A DNA stretch of 64,000 nt from Sipunculus nudus (lineage: Eukaryota > Annelida > Sipuncula > Golfingiida > Sipunculidae), in NCBI GenBank assembly GCA_026874595.1, contig CM049321.1, positions 1,736,479 to 1,800,478 on the forward strand. Reading direction: 5' to 3'. Position 1 is the stretch's first letter, and every line of letters starts with the position of its first letter. Of this stretch, positions 1-13,029 are shown in pieces. Position numbers and translations under genes: made by a program. Under the pieces are notes generated by a model. The model did no database searches, had not been told where the DNA came from, and saw nothing but the letters and a program-made list of their open reading frames with translations.

Positions 1-3000
1 CACACTCCTCTTTCTCTCTCTGTTTTCCTCTCTCTAAGAGACTCTCTCTTTCTAACCAACCCTTGTCCACCTCTCTCTCTCTTTTCTCTCTCACTTGCCG
101 AGTCTCTCTCTCCACATGTCAACTTCATCCTAAAATATTATGGCAAGATACCAGGGCAGAGATATTAACAGGGTTTGTACATCTCATGATCCCTTACACA
201 TTGTTTCAAATATTCATTCAGGAAAGGTGAGACACATTAGTCAATCGGGGACAGGTATGATATAAACAAACTCTTTCTCCCTCTCCCTCTCCCACCCAAA
301 TACAGAAGATTGTATTGAAATTAAACATACAACTTATTGCATTAGTTAGCTTAATTAATTTTGCTCATATTCAATAAAGAGGGGGTCTCTGGCTCCAGGC
401 AGAAGTCTGTGGGTTTTTTTTTTTTTACTTTGAAAGAAATAATTGAATTGAATAGTTCATGTTTTAGTTTTCTATAAAAGATTTGTTCTACCTTTTTTTT
501 TTGTTTTTTTTTTTTAAATTTCCACATGTTAATGAAGTCTCAATAATATTGGAAATTAAATCCAATCTACCAACAAATGACTGTGACAAAACCAGAATTA
601 CTAAAATTAAGTAGTGTTTCTATATAACTGATACTCATCTGAAGCTGTTATTACATGAAAATGTGAGTCAATTTTAGAACACTGGAGTGACTGTACTATC
701 TGAATAATTAATGTCCAAACTGAGGTACCCATCATTCATTTTTCTTATATGAAAGAGATTTATATAAAACTGCATATATGTAGTTATATGAACTCCATGG
801 TCTTATGCATTACACAAATGTCCTCATGTTTACCTTAGCTCACTTCATATGGCATAGCAAAGCACTTAATATGTCTGTGGTCTTAGAGAAACACAATAAA
901 CACAGTCTGATCAGGGTAAAGTTCACACTTATTCAACGTGTGAAAAATGTAGTCATATGTAATAATGGTCACTTCAGCATTTTATGTGGATATAGCCAAG
1001 CAAATCTCATACCAAAATAAAAAGGAAAAATCAACAACAAACAGCAGGCCTGCAGGCAGATTCAACAGTAAAATGTATGGCATGCGACTGTTAGCTTTCT
1101 CATGTTTACACAACCTTGGCTCAGTTCCAATACCAAATAGGATGGTTGGAAACTTAACATTTCTCTGACCATGTTGAAGTAATGATTATACACTGATCAT
1201 AGGGGATCTCTGTCTGTGCAGTTAATGTGTAAATAACAAGATTATTAAGCTCCACCTATATTTAACAATTACACTGTTATCTATACCCTCAGTACAGCTA
1301 GAAATAATGCACGTCTTAGGTAGCTTTCTACTCACAGACACGTATAATTAGAATTTGAACATAAATTATTAGATCCAGACACAAATATACATATATATAT
1401 ATATTTGGTCAGTGGTTAAGCTGATTTCTTTCTACAACCTTGGATTATGTGTAGCCAGTGAAAAAAGTTTTTTTTATGCAAGAATTGTTATAATCGCCTC
1501 AAATTTAGTGCTGTCTTATCTAATTCTTTATCCAAGTTTGTACATCTGCAGAGCTTCATTTTGGGTTTGGACTTCTTGACAGGGCAGTAGCAGTCATTTT
1601 TTAATCATGTTATTTTGCATCCTGGTGTCGTCCAGGCCCAGTGTCTACCACACCTAAGGGTCCTTCGTGTGAAAAAAAGTTATGCATTTTGACTTTGTGG
1701 CAAAATTGAGCCAAAACTAGTAATTTTAGCAAGTCCAATCTTCAAAGGCTGCCCTATAATTTGGATACAAAATCCAGAATTGGATTGAAGTGCAAGCTGA
1801 GTTTATATATATATTCATGTATATATATAATAGTCAAAGGTCACATCAGACAACTTTTTAAGCTAAAATAAGGTAGCATTCAGAACTTCTGGGCTTAAAA
1901 ATATGAAAGGCTGCAGACAAAAAACTTATATTTTTTAGGTGTCACACATTTTATACTGACAGGAACAGAAAGTCTGAATGATTAAAATGGGTCCTGGTAA
2001 AGTAACCTATAAAAAAATTATTTTTTTAGAACAATACAAGGGGGTTTGTGCATCTCATTAAGACATGTGCCACACGCCTTTAGAACTGTAATGAATTCAA
2101 GCCCTGCAGTGATTCGTTTCAATCCTAATTAGCAGTTTATGGCAGAATTCCTCAGTTAAAGGCTAAAGTAGTTATAAACCAGTAATAGATGGTGGTTGAG
2201 ACTGGGAAATTAGATCATCACTGATTTTTGTCCTTTCCACAGTTACTGCCATATCCCTTATATTAAAAAATTTGGGTCATTCTCTGTAAATGAAAAATCA
2301 AAGGTTTAAATTGATTCTTCAGGTAATTTATCATTAAAGTACAACATTGTTGTAACTTTCAGTTTCAAGAAAGGGATCAGAATCAACATTTTACAGTCAT
2401 TACATAAATGTAATAACTTGACCTTTGACCTACAAGAGGTCATGTATTCCATTGTATAACCATGTTTCAAGGAACAGAGTTGCTTCACCTTTTTACACAC
2501 AGTCTTTGTCAACCTTGGAAATATTTTTTAACTACACCTTTAAGTAATCTACTTATCTACTCATAGCTTACACAATTTACACCCAAAGGAATTTCTTCAC
2601 AAAAAAAAAGAAATATACAAATTTTTAAGCCCAAGCACCAGATCACTATTCCACAGATGGAATGTACTTCACTGTAATAATTCATACAAGCATATGTTTT
2701 TTTTCTCTTTTAAGCTTATTTATTATTTCCTACTCCATGTCTTGTACCATGCATCAGGAGGGGTTCTGCCTCATTGTATCCTTATTTGGGACAATAATCA
2801 GAGGACAACTTTTCTGATATCAATAAGGTCAAGGACAGGGTCATGTGACAAAAGATAAACATGACCGCATGGCAGGCTAAAAAAAAACCAACAGGAGTTA
2901 AAATCTTAACAATTTCCTTATGTGGGCACTTCTACATAATTTATTTTTACTCCAGAACAGTTTGTAAGCCATTATTGGTAAGAAATTTGCTAAATTGCCT

Positions 3001-3336
3001 CCATTTTCTCTGTTTATTTTACAAATATCCGAATATACCCCTGCTCCGCTTTTCCATAAGAGGATCCCCATAACTGAAATCTCATTTCAGTTATGAACCC
3101 ATAACAAGATGTACTTTATTTTTCATTTTAATCATGCTATTTTTAATAATATCGCTCAAATTTCATGGCAATAAATGATTGATAATTTTATAATCCCATT
3201 TACATATTTAGTGATAATTTGAATAAAAGTTTCATAAATTAACATTTTTGTAATCATATTTGGTAAATGAAGGAATGGTAATTAATTTACGATTGACATA
3301 TCCATTTTCGTCATTTTTTATGTTTAATTAACTCAC
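1..3336. other. AT-rich stretch, probable intron of the signal-peptide gene
   Basis: The first 120 bases are a CT-rich tract (on the minus strand GA-rich). The rest is AT-rich with short homopolymers. No ORF with recognisable protein similarity or convincing exon borders was found on either strand. If the gene starting at 3397 is real, this is its first intron. Confidence 0.4.
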
Positions 3337-3397
3337 CTTCAACATCTGAGAGGTGTGTCCAGCACACCAAGAGCGTCACTAATAACGCCGCTTTCAT
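3337..3397 (-). CDS. First coding exon of an unidentified secreted or membrane protein
   Basis: ATG at 3395-3397 opens 20 codons (MKAALLVTLLVCWTHLSDVE) and ends at GAAG|GTGAGT, a near-perfect splice donor. Lys2 followed by a Leu/Val/Ala core and a polar end is a textbook signal peptide, with cleavage likely near residues 16-18. The gene therefore reads leftward and its next exon is either in an intron-separated part of 1-3336 that I could not recognise or beyond the left edge. An AT-rich TATA-like string lies about 85 nt upstream, and the surrounding 3340-4130 is less AT-rich than average, as expected for a promoter. Identity of the product cannot be told from this exon. Confidence 0.6.
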
Positions 3398-4440
3398 TAC
3401 TAAAGTTATGTCTTCCTGCCACCGAGGCCAGCTCGGTTGACCGTTCACGCTTGGTCAGTCGACCTCTTGAGGGGCTCACGGTTTATTTAAACCAGTGAAA
3501 TATCAGAAATATAAAACGAAGTGATGGCTCCTAAACAACGAAATATCCCAGTAAATTCACATCGTCAGTGGATAGCTTGTCTCTGGGGGTTTGCGGCGGC
3601 CACACTTCAGTTGATCAACCGAGCTAACTAACTTCTCGAAATAGCGCACCCCGAATCTAGTCCTATGTTCCGTAACCCAACGAAATGTGAGGTAGCCGCC
3701 GGGGGTGAATGATTAACATATGTAAATTAGCCATGTGACGCGGGGCTGCCTAGCGACATATCAACAACGGGGCAAGGTCCATTCAAAGAGGACCCTTTAT
3801 AATACACCGAGTGCGGATTTATCATGGCAGGGCTAAAGAGATCTTAGGCAAATAACAGTGTTATTGAAATGGGTCTGATTGTTGATATTGGCAGCCGGAG
3901 GGCCGATCGAGAGGGCCGTATCCTGGACTTGTGGGCACAATATTGCTTGGCAAACTTATTAACTGGTCCTGACATCGACCGGTTGTACATACTGGACATG
4001 GCTATGGGTCTAACTCCGAGACCGTGTCTTCAATAGACCGATTGTCCGGCTCAGTGTTATATGTCGCTCAATGCAGAAACAGGAGTGTGTATTATTGTAA
4101 ATATGTCGGTATGTCCTGAAGCAGCGTTAGGTTACACAAAAACCGAGTGTTATGGCGTACACTAGCTTACATAAGCATATTTTGGTTGAATAAGTCGGCA
4201 TTATAACACTTAATCAGCATTTAATAAAAAGCTTGATATTACAATAATTAAATTAACACTTTATCATAATAGTAATTACTGTTCTGATTTATAAGACAAT
4301 GATAAACTGAAGACTCTGGAAACATATACAAGTCCTTTTAAATTGACCCAATTAAGAATTCGACCTACAGTCTTTTAATTCTTTTACTGTTAATTCTTTT
4401 ATACTAAACCTTTCCCTGGAAAAAAGGGAAAATAATTTAA
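3398..4440. other. Upstream region with moderate GC, no clear gene
   Basis: Contains several CG dinucleotides and GGCGGCC-like strings near 3590-3800. A 55-codon plus-strand ORF at 3869-4036 has no recognisable similarity and no splice support, so it is not called as a gene. Confidence 0.4.
3482..3491 (-). promoter_or_regulatory. Possible TATA-like element for the signal-peptide gene
   Basis: The gene strand reads GGTTTAAATAAAC here, about 85-95 nt upstream of the ATG of the signal-peptide exon. Spacing fits a short 5' UTR. Support is motif and position only. Confidence 0.3.
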
Positions 4441-4449
4441 AATAGATTA

Positions 4450-5620
4450 CTGGTAGTCGATAAGCGACTACGTGTATCCGCCGAATTCAGAGTGGAACGG
4501 GTGAAGTGAGGCATGGATTGAGTGGCAAGGGGAAACAGAGTGAGATGCGTTGCATATTAGCATGGAATGACGGATGTCTGCGACGTAAGCATGATTGTAG
4601 ATGGCGCCACCTGCTATTTGTAAGAGAAAGCTATCCAAGATGTAAACATATACAATATCAAGTAGACAAGTCAAACCACTGCTGAGATATGAGTTATTTT
4701 TACCCATGGCAGATGAACAGATGTACACCATGCAAAAATGGTTGTAAGTTGAACCACCAAATTTGTATAAGCTATATAATACAGCTAAGCAAGATCTATA
4801 CTCACGCAAAATTTCGGGCCTATACGCCAAACCAGTCCTGAGATATAAGCATGGATTTCTGCAGTGTAAACGTGAATGTAGATGGCGCCACTTGACACAA
4901 AATCGAGAAAGCTATCCAAGATGCATACATATACAAAATTTTAAGCAGATAAGTCAAACTGCCCAGATATGAGTGATTTTACCCAACGGCAGAAAAACAG
5001 GACGCTGTGCAGAAATGGTTGCAGGTAGCGTATGATAATAGAGCTATGTGAGGTCTATACACATGCAACATTTCAGGCCGATATGTCTTACCAGACCTGA
5101 GATGTTAGCATGGATGTCTGCAGCCTGAATGTAAATGTAGGCGGCGCCACCTGCCTTAAAATCGAGAGAGCTATCCAAGATGTATACACATGCAAAATTT
5201 CAGGTAAGTAAGTCGAACCACTGCAGAGATATGAGTTATTTTATCCCCAGAAAGACGAACAGATGGACGCTGTGAACAAAAATTTGGTATGATATAAAGC
5301 TATTCAAGAGCTACACTCGTGCAAATTTCAGCCCGTTTGGTCAAACGAGTCTATAGATATGTGGGTTATTGTGTGAAAACAAACACACAGATGGACGCAC
5401 TGCAGAGAGGAAGGGTCTGAGGTCAAAGCCATATGGTTAGGCACCAGTTCATATATATGTGACCCGATAATAAGGTCAAGTTTCGGAAAAATCGGTCCAG
5501 TGGTCTCAGAGTTGTATTCCGGAAACGAACGCGGCGGCGGCGGCGGCGGCGGAACCTGGTCAAGAACATAGTATCCGCAAATCTTTGTTTTTGAGGATAC
5601 AAATATAGGCTTTGTCCTAC
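4450..5620 (+). repeat. GGCGCC-containing tandem repeat cluster A with CGG tract
   Basis: Three or more diverged units of about 260-280 bp. Each has 'GATGGCGCCACCTG', 'GAGCTATCCAAGATGTA', 'CAAAATTTCAGG' and 'GAGATATGAGTTATTTTACCC' in the same order (GGCGCC near 4603, 4884 and 5143). The cluster ends in a (CGG)n-like tract at about 5530-5551 followed by an imperfect GTATCC...GGATAC hairpin at about 5569-5606. It shares its build with 13030-14335. This is a mobile or satellite-like element, not a gene. Confidence 0.75.
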
Positions 5621-5737
5621 TATAATAAGGCTATTTATGCTGTATAAAATTGGACTTGACAACATGCACACACATGGACAAACAAAAAAAAAACGCGCTA
5701 TATAGTTGCACGATCTAAAGGCTACTCCATTTCTAGA

Positions 5738-5809
5738 CCGATTTAATCGGACTCAATATTATTAGAGCCCAATTTAGGCCCTGCCATATATTGAGTCCGA
5801 TTAAATCGG
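5738..5809. repeat. Perfect 22-bp inverted repeat with internally palindromic arms
   Basis: The left arm at 5738-5759 and right arm at 5788-5809 are exact reverse complements (CCGATTTAATCGG plus ACTCAATAT on the left). Each arm also contains its own 13-base near-palindrome. Flanking copies of 'GGCTACTYCATTTCT' at about 5720 and 5808 form direct repeats. This could be a tiny fold-back element. Confidence 0.75.
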
Positions 5810-5829
5810 GCTACTTCATTTCTGTTTCA

Positions 5830-6764
5830 TAACAAATGACGAACATCAAAACTAAAAATGCTACTTCTTAGTTTTAAATTCGGGGCGCTTGGGACGCTGT
5901 GCGCTCAGTCAACTCACATAATTATTAACATTTAAAGTTATTTAAAACAGTGCATCTATGCCAAAACCTTAAACCTTCATAAAAATTACATAACAGTTGA
6001 ACTTGCATACAACTCGTAACTTCTCGTCTATGCCCATTAGCTGATACAAAAATACTGTGTCCCGCTGTCCGTTTGAAGATTAAACGTCTCCCAGACAATT
6101 ATCAGAACTGAAGATGAGGGGTGATTCAACATTTAATTAAATGGGGATCATGGTCGGTCAATTTAAATGCATGCTAAAGAAGGAAGAGTTTACCCAATTT
6201 TGGAATTCATGAAATACATGGTCTTTCATAACGACTTGCGAATCACAAGCGTAGCTCGCATCAGTTTCCACTGCAGATATACACCTGTACTAAAACTTGT
6301 GTAACAGTGGTTTGGTGTATAAATATCAATACGCACTTACATATGTCAGATCTCCAGTCAAGGTCTTGTATTGCAAGCTAAATTAAACCAGCGTTTAACG
6401 CGCGCAGGCACTAGTTTATTTATAGGGCCTCCTATAACAGAACCACGAATTCAGCTCCATGACCGCTGGACAGCATTAATTTAACACGCATAATTACCCA
6501 TGGCTGCACCGAATGACCCCAATGAGTACTCCCTTTGAGTAAGATTATAAGTGTATAAGCAATCTACACACAACCTATGATTTTCCGATGACTGTATTAC
6601 TCAGCGAAGAGAGATACGTGCACAAACAGAGGCAAGCAGTAAAGACCTGTACAGGAGCTACACGTTTAAAAAGTTTTATTCAAACAGAGGGTTTAAGGTG
6701 TGTTTCCATGTGCGCGTTTATGCGTATGTGCATACATATGTAATAAAAAATAGGCGTGTTTCCA
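5830..6764. other. Spacer without recognised gene
   Basis: Mixed-composition sequence with no ORF over 60 codons in either direction and no repeat I could pair within the window. Confidence 0.4.
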
Positions 6765-7535
6765 TTAGTCCATGAGCCAGACCCCCAAAAAATGGGGTTG
6801 ACTACCAAATAGGGGGACTAAATGCTGTTATGTTTTTCAGTTACTATAGGATCTGAACTGTATGAAAACATGTGATGGACGTGCAGCATGCCCAGCCAAA
6901 TGTCTTTTTGGCGGCCATCTTTAAAATATGTCATTTTTTGGGTACAATTTAATTTTTGGTAATAATTTGGTTTTTGATCGGTCTTGGCCATATTATATTT
7001 ACCAAGTGCTAATAAAATGGCGAAATATAACTTTCTACAGATACCCAAACAAATTTTGATGAATTATTTGAGATGAATATTAAAATATTGATTCATTTTG
7101 TATTTAAAAATTAAAAAAAAAAAACTTATTTTTAGAATATATTTTATATATTGCAAAATAATTATTATATTCCAATAATTTGAATGCCTTACATATATGT
7201 ATACAAAATAATCAAGATATGGCATATTTTCAGCAATATTTAATAGATTTTAGGCTTTTGAAGTGATGCCGTGTGATAACAAGAGTAAAATCACCTAATA
7301 TCGCCCGTCAGCAATCAAGTTATTGTAGTTTAAATAAATCATTAAAGAGGTCAAGAGGTCACCTTTTATCATCCTATATTGTCAAAGTGTTGAAAAATCT
7401 AGCAAAGTATATCTTCTTATTAGACGAGAATCAGGATTTCATTAAAAAACAAGGCCTACAGGCCTAATGCGAACCTGTGCAATGGGATATACATCAGTTA
7501 GAATAATGCTTCCATGATAACATGCTTGATCATTA
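6765..7535 (+). repeat. Left arm of a large inverted repeat
   Basis: From 'TAGTCCATGAGCCAG' to 'AACATGCTTGATCATTA' this arm is closely matched by the reverse complement of 10262-11005. Shared landmarks include 'GAAAACATGTGATGGACGTG', 'CAGCATGCCCAGC', 'TTTTTGGCGGCCATC', 'AAATCACCTAATATCGCCC' and 'GCGAACCTGTGCAATGG'. Small indels show the arms are not recent. Confidence 0.85.
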
Positions 7536-10261
7536 AACGAAAAGTGCTTGATTGCTTTTCAAGTACATGTTTGACACGTTCATTTACATAACAAGTACCA
7601 AACATTTAGGACCCAAGTGCAAGCACCAATTACACAGCGTAACTACTGGTAAAAAAGCTTATATACAACACAAAACTGATTGTAAATGGCACAACCAGTT
7701 TTGTGCATAAGAAAGCCATTCAACATGTATGGACATACAAAATTCCATGAAGATAATTCAAACCACTCTTAGGCAATATGCATAGATACATGAAACAATT
7801 GTAGATGGCGCCACAGGTATTGTACATGACGGAGCTGTCCAAAATGTACAGATATGCCTAATTTCAGGCTGATATATAAAATCCCAACTGTTTTGAACAG
7901 GAACATACACTCCGCAAAAATCATTTAAGTTGGTGACAGCCATCAACGATGCATTGACATGCCAACATTTCAGGTTGATACATGAAATATTCTTGAGTTT
8001 GGTCAACAACGCTGACAAAGCTCAACTGAGGAAGGCAGTTGCCCCCAATGTCAACTGTGGCTAAGTGCCAGGTGTAGCTACTGACCTTTACCGAGCTGCA
8101 CTGACTGTACTTTTAACCTGTTGCCTAATTTGAAACAGTTGGCGTTCTGCTAGAGATAAAAGGATAACATTTTTATATGTGATAACATTACACACGAGCA
8201 GTTTTTTTTTGTTTGGAGCATTCAATATGGCTGCAAGCATTCGGTCAGAAATATCACCAGAGAAAATATTTTGTCTTGTACACATGCATATACCTTAACA
8301 TTTTCCGGGACTTCACATATTTTACAGTCTCTGTTATTAGAATTAAAACAACATCACACGCATAAACCAAAGACGTTACAAATAGAGGAATAGAATTTTT
8401 CAATATTGTCAGTAAAAAGTTCCTGTAGAGTTTCTCTGACGTTGTGTGCAATTGAAATTATTTATTGTATATCAAATTAACAATAGCTTTGGTTAAACTT
8501 TACGATATTATGCTTTATGATTTCGTTAATTGTGATTTTGTTAATGATCATACAATAAACCACATAAATTGAAAAGTAAAATAAACATTGCAAATTCGGT
8601 TTTTGATAATTAAGGTGTTTATTTTGTTTAGCTCAACTGACTTTTGATTTTCACACTAATAAGGACGAATGGGCTTTGTGATAAAAAGTGTTGAAACATG
8701 GCGTGAAATCAATGCTGGGTCACTGAAATTACTCTGATGTTTTAAGCGGCCCCTTGGACAGCAAATATTTTATAGGTTCTATTTCAGATTGCTTTATTTT
8801 CCGAGAATCACGCATGTGAATATCTCATTTTACTCCCCAGTAAAAGAATGATCGATTCGTTAGAAAGGTGGGAAAACATTTTAAACTGGGTCATCTTCTT
8901 TTCCCAAAGTAGCTGGTCACTAATATAGTTACTCATTATTATGTGAAAATGAATTTTATTATATGTCATATACATATATTATACGTTATCTAAGACCAAT
9001 TTCTCGTCAATATTTGTTTTGTTTCTTTTTAAACTGTGATAGATTTATAGGTATAAGAGATTATATTTATCAGTGACACATGTCTATGTTAAATCAAACA
9101 TAAAACACTGCATGCGGCGCTGGTATTTAGTAATCAGACAAATGCTGGATCAGAAAGCCCACAGACGTTCAGGATTGCTGACCAATACGTTAAGAATTTC
9201 TTCTGTCAAAGGACTTCAAAACTGAGATGTAAAAATCATATAGAAATTTTAGGATTGATTTGCCTCCAATATTTCATGGGGACATAATTAATTCTTTGAG
9301 AACATTACTCTTTGATTCAAATATATTTTTGCATGTTACGTTTTCCTGTAATATATAATAATGAAATGTATTATTTCATATCATTGACCCATAAAGAGGT
9401 TCACCGTTGTCCTGTTATAAATGGGAAAAGACCTAATAGTTAATTAATATAATATAAAAAAATGGGTTTAAAAATTGAAATCTTTTTATATATCTAAATG
9501 TTTGACGGTAAAGTGTTCACATTCCTTGCCTTTTCCAGTGATTGAACTATGCATTTTAATTATAATACACATTATTTATTATAAAACGTGTGTCCATGAA
9601 AATTTAAATGTGGCTTTATTATGGCATTATGGTATATGAAATTATCTATATTTTCCTTTCCTGGGATTCCTTTTGACTTTTTTTTTTATATCAGCCTGGG
9701 TACCTTAGAGGAATGCATGGTAGCAAAATAATTGGTCAAAATGTGTTCCAAAATGAAACCCTGTTTTACTGGACTATAAGGGGAGTTTCTATTTATTGCA
9801 ACAGGAGTGGTCGTTTCAAAACGATCCAAAGGGGGCAGTATAAATAAGGAGTAAAATAAAATAAATATAGATATAAAAATGAGAGAGAGAGAATGTGCAT
9901 AAAGTAGCAATGTTCTTATATTTCAGAATTATCTATTGCTTTTTCTTATACCCAATAACATAATTATATTAAAGCTGAAGTGTTAACCAGGATATGGGCT
10001 GAACAAAAGTGTGACGATTTACTAAACATTTGTTATATCAGTTCATTTTTATTTTAGACACAATCGTTTCTAAATGCAAATATCTATTATGTTAAAGAAC
10101 GGGAAAAACAAAGCTGCCATAGTGTATTACATGAACAAAAATACATTTAGCCTTGAATTTGAAACGTCCGTCAAGTGATTTTATACTATTTATACATCAA
10201 AATATCTGAAACCTATATTATAATAAAAATAAATATACTGAAAATGAATCAATCCCTTCCC
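7536..10261. other. Loop between the inverted arms
   Basis: About 2.7 kb of AT-rich DNA. It contains a single GGCGCC-family unit at about 7780-7990 ('GTAGATGGCGCCACAGG', 'GAGCTGTCCAAAATGTA') and a few microhomology tracts. I found no transposase-like ORF; all frames are below 90 codons. Confidence 0.55.
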
Positions 10262-11005
10262 TATAATGGTCAAGCATGTTATAATGAAAGCATTATGCCT
10301 GATGTATATACCATTGCACAGGTTCGCATTATGATTGTAGGCCTTGGGATTTTTTTTAAATTAAATCCTGATTCTCGTATAATTGGAGGGTATACTTTGC
10401 TAGATTTTTGCTGATGATTGCTGACCTCTTGACATCTGTAATGAATAATTCAAACTACGATGACGTTATTGCTGATGGGCGATATTAGGTGATTTTAATC
10501 TTGTTACCACCCAGTATCACAACAAAAGCCTGAAAACTTGTAATTTCGCTGAAAATATGCCATATATCTGTTATTTTGCATACAGATATGTTAGGCATTC
10601 AAAACATTTGAAGTAAATGTTTATTTTGCAAAATATATTCATACTCAAAAGAAAAATGGCGCTTTTTTTTTTATTTTGAATACAAAATTGATTAATAATT
10701 TAAATTTTACCTCATATTATTCACAAACATTTGTTTGGGTATATGTAGAAAGTTATGTTTCGTCATTTAACAGCTCTTGGTAAACATAATGTGGACCAGA
10801 CCGATCAAGAACCAAATAATTAACAAAAAATAAATTGTATTTAAAAATGCACATAGTTTAAAGATGGCCGCCAAAAAGACATTTAGCTGGGCATGCTGCA
10901 CGTCCATCACATGTTTTCATACAGTTCAGATACCGTAGTAACTGTAAAACATAACGGCATTTAGTCCCCCAATATGGTAGTCAAAACTGTTCTGGCTCAG
11001 GGACT
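10262..11005 (-). repeat. Right arm of the large inverted repeat
   Basis: Reverse complement of the left arm. The outermost part shows 'GGGGGACTAAATGC' and 'GACTACCA' in both arms. Beyond it both flanks carry degenerate GCGTATGTGCAT-like strings, so the repeat may extend about 40 bp further. Confidence 0.85.
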
Positions 11006-11538
11006 ACATGTGCATGCGTGTATATATGCGTAATTGCGTATGCGTGAACTAGCAGACTAATATATTTGTACAGTGGTCACTGGATCGAGCAGGCCTTCCA
11101 AAAAAGATGAAGTGACGTCATTTTGCCCTGAATCCCTGAGCTCACGCAGACCCTTTATGGATGAAAATCGTTCTTGTGGCGATTTTCACACATTTACGTA
11201 CATATACGCGCACACGGAATTACAGCTTCATAGGCTTGGTTGTTTGGATTGGGTTTGTTTATCCCTTTTGACTGTATATTTATTTCCGAAAGTTTTAAAA
11301 AGGTTTCATGGTTTTATTCTTTACTGAAGCCAATAAACGTAATGAATCGAACATATTAACCAGGAGAAAGCTTTGTGAGAAATGTTACAGGCGTTTTGGC
11401 ACTAAGATTTATCTAAGCCTAAATTATACAAAAAAAAAAGGTTTATAAAAAAATCTGCTTTATATCAAATAAATAAGCATCCCCAATTAACATGGGCACA
11501 ATATGTCCTCTCCTCCCTACATTTTTAACGTAGTGGTG

Positions 11539-11562
11539 GGGGGGGGGGTACCCCCCCCCCCC
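11539..11562. repeat. Homopolymer palindrome G11-TA-C12
   Basis: Eleven G, then TA, then twelve C, which is self-complementary across its length. It can fold into a hairpin or other secondary structure and is an assembly-error hotspot. Confidence 0.8.
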
Positions 11563-11768
11563 AACTCACACAAACATTTTGGCAACAAAAAGAATGTCAA
11601 TTCATCATAGAAATAGGGTCTCATTTAAACGTAAAAATTATAATTTATTAACAAAAATGTGTCATAGTGTTGCAAAGTTCCTCAAATATCAATGAACTAC
11701 AGTTTTTCAGAAATGATAAAATACAAAAATGAGAAATAATCTTGTAAGTTTTTTTTTGTATTATATTA

Positions 11769-12850
11769 AGCTCTGTGGCCTTGAAAAGTATGTCAAGGTC
11801 AGCCTTATTTGATCAAGATTTTGTTGATATACATCAGCACTGAAGAAATGAAGTTCCTGTGTTGAATACTTTGAGACATCCCCCTCACAAGGCCAAGACT
11901 GAAAAGCCAAAAATAAATTCATTACTAGACAGAATATCAGGAGAAGCTGATATTAGTGCTCAGTCTTCAGGAGTGTATATGGGTGGTAGCTGTAACAAGT
12001 GCAGAACATCTGTACTCACATGGATGTATATCTGTACAGACCTCTCTAGGTAGTAATTAAAGTGAACTAGAGATGTATATAGAAATGTCTTTGCTAATCT
12101 TATGACACAAATGATGTATAGATCTATATGATGATAAACACTGTAGGGATTACCTGTCAAACAAGATGTGTTCAGGAACAACAGAGGGTGAGATGCATCT
12201 GGAGTTAGACTTTTTAAGTTCTTTATATGAAGATAAATTGCCTTGTGGTAGGAGTAGTATGTTTCGTAATTATTCACCTCAATGTATCCACCATGTTTCA
12301 TAACAATCCACCAAATGATTCCTGAGAAATAAGTTCCTAAATTTGTTTTCAAATCTAAGCTCTGTGACCTTGAAAGGTAGGTCAAGGTCACCCATCTTTA
12401 AACTTGACCAAAATTTTGTTAATATGCATCAACACTGAAGAAATGAAGTTCCTGTGTTGAATACCTATGGAGTTATCCCGCTCACAAGCCAAAGTAGAAA
12501 AAGTCTGATAAAAATTCATAAAAAATCTAAAAATGTAGGTGGCGCCCCCAAACTTGTGCAGCAGGTTCAGACTATCAGTCCCAATGATTAAAGTAAGTTT
12601 TGTGAAAATCCACCAAATTGTTCCTGAGAAATAAGCTTCTAAGTGTTTTTCCAGAAACAGCTCTAAAACGTAGAAAAATAGGTCAAGGTCACCCATCTTC
12701 TAACTTGACCGAGATTTTGTCAATATACATCTTCACCGAAGAAATAAAATTCCTACGGTGAATCCTTTTAGAGATATCCCGCTCACAATGTAAAAGTTAA
12801 CGGACGCGGGACGGACGGACATCTTTGGAGACGACAACAGCTTATCAGCC
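11769..12850 (+). repeat. Three-copy repeat with TCAAGGTCA motif
   Basis: Three diverged copies begin near 11769, 12360 and 12660 with 'GTCAAGGTCAC' strings, followed by 'GACTGAAGAAATGAAGTTCC'-like and 'ATCCCGCTCACA' blocks. The series ends with a GGACGCGGGACGGACGGAC string, a common ending of mollusc-type interspersed repeats. ORFs here are shadows of the repeat. Confidence 0.7.
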
Positions 12851-13029
12851 TAAGGGCTGAGGGCTAACTAGACATTTCATGGCACCGCAGGTGCCACAGT
12901 ATCCCCGGACAATTAACCCCTCCCCCCCCCCCTTTAAGAATAAGACCCCTATCTTCAGCAGCATATACTGACACTTGGCAAGCGACCATGGTTTCTTCCA
13001 TATATCAACCTGAGAAAAATACTTTTTTT

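Noticed and set aside
3869-4036. 55-codon plus-strand ORF opposite the signal-peptide gene, considered as a divergent gene
   Set aside because: No similarity, no splice sites, and it is within chance length for this composition.
4468-4830. 120-codon minus-strand ORF
   Set aside because: It is within the GGCGCC repeat cluster; the frame is not kept between units.
11960-12696. Minus-strand ORFs of 143 and 102 codons
   Set aside because: They lie inside the three-copy repeat, repeat each other's motifs and have no similarity to known proteins.
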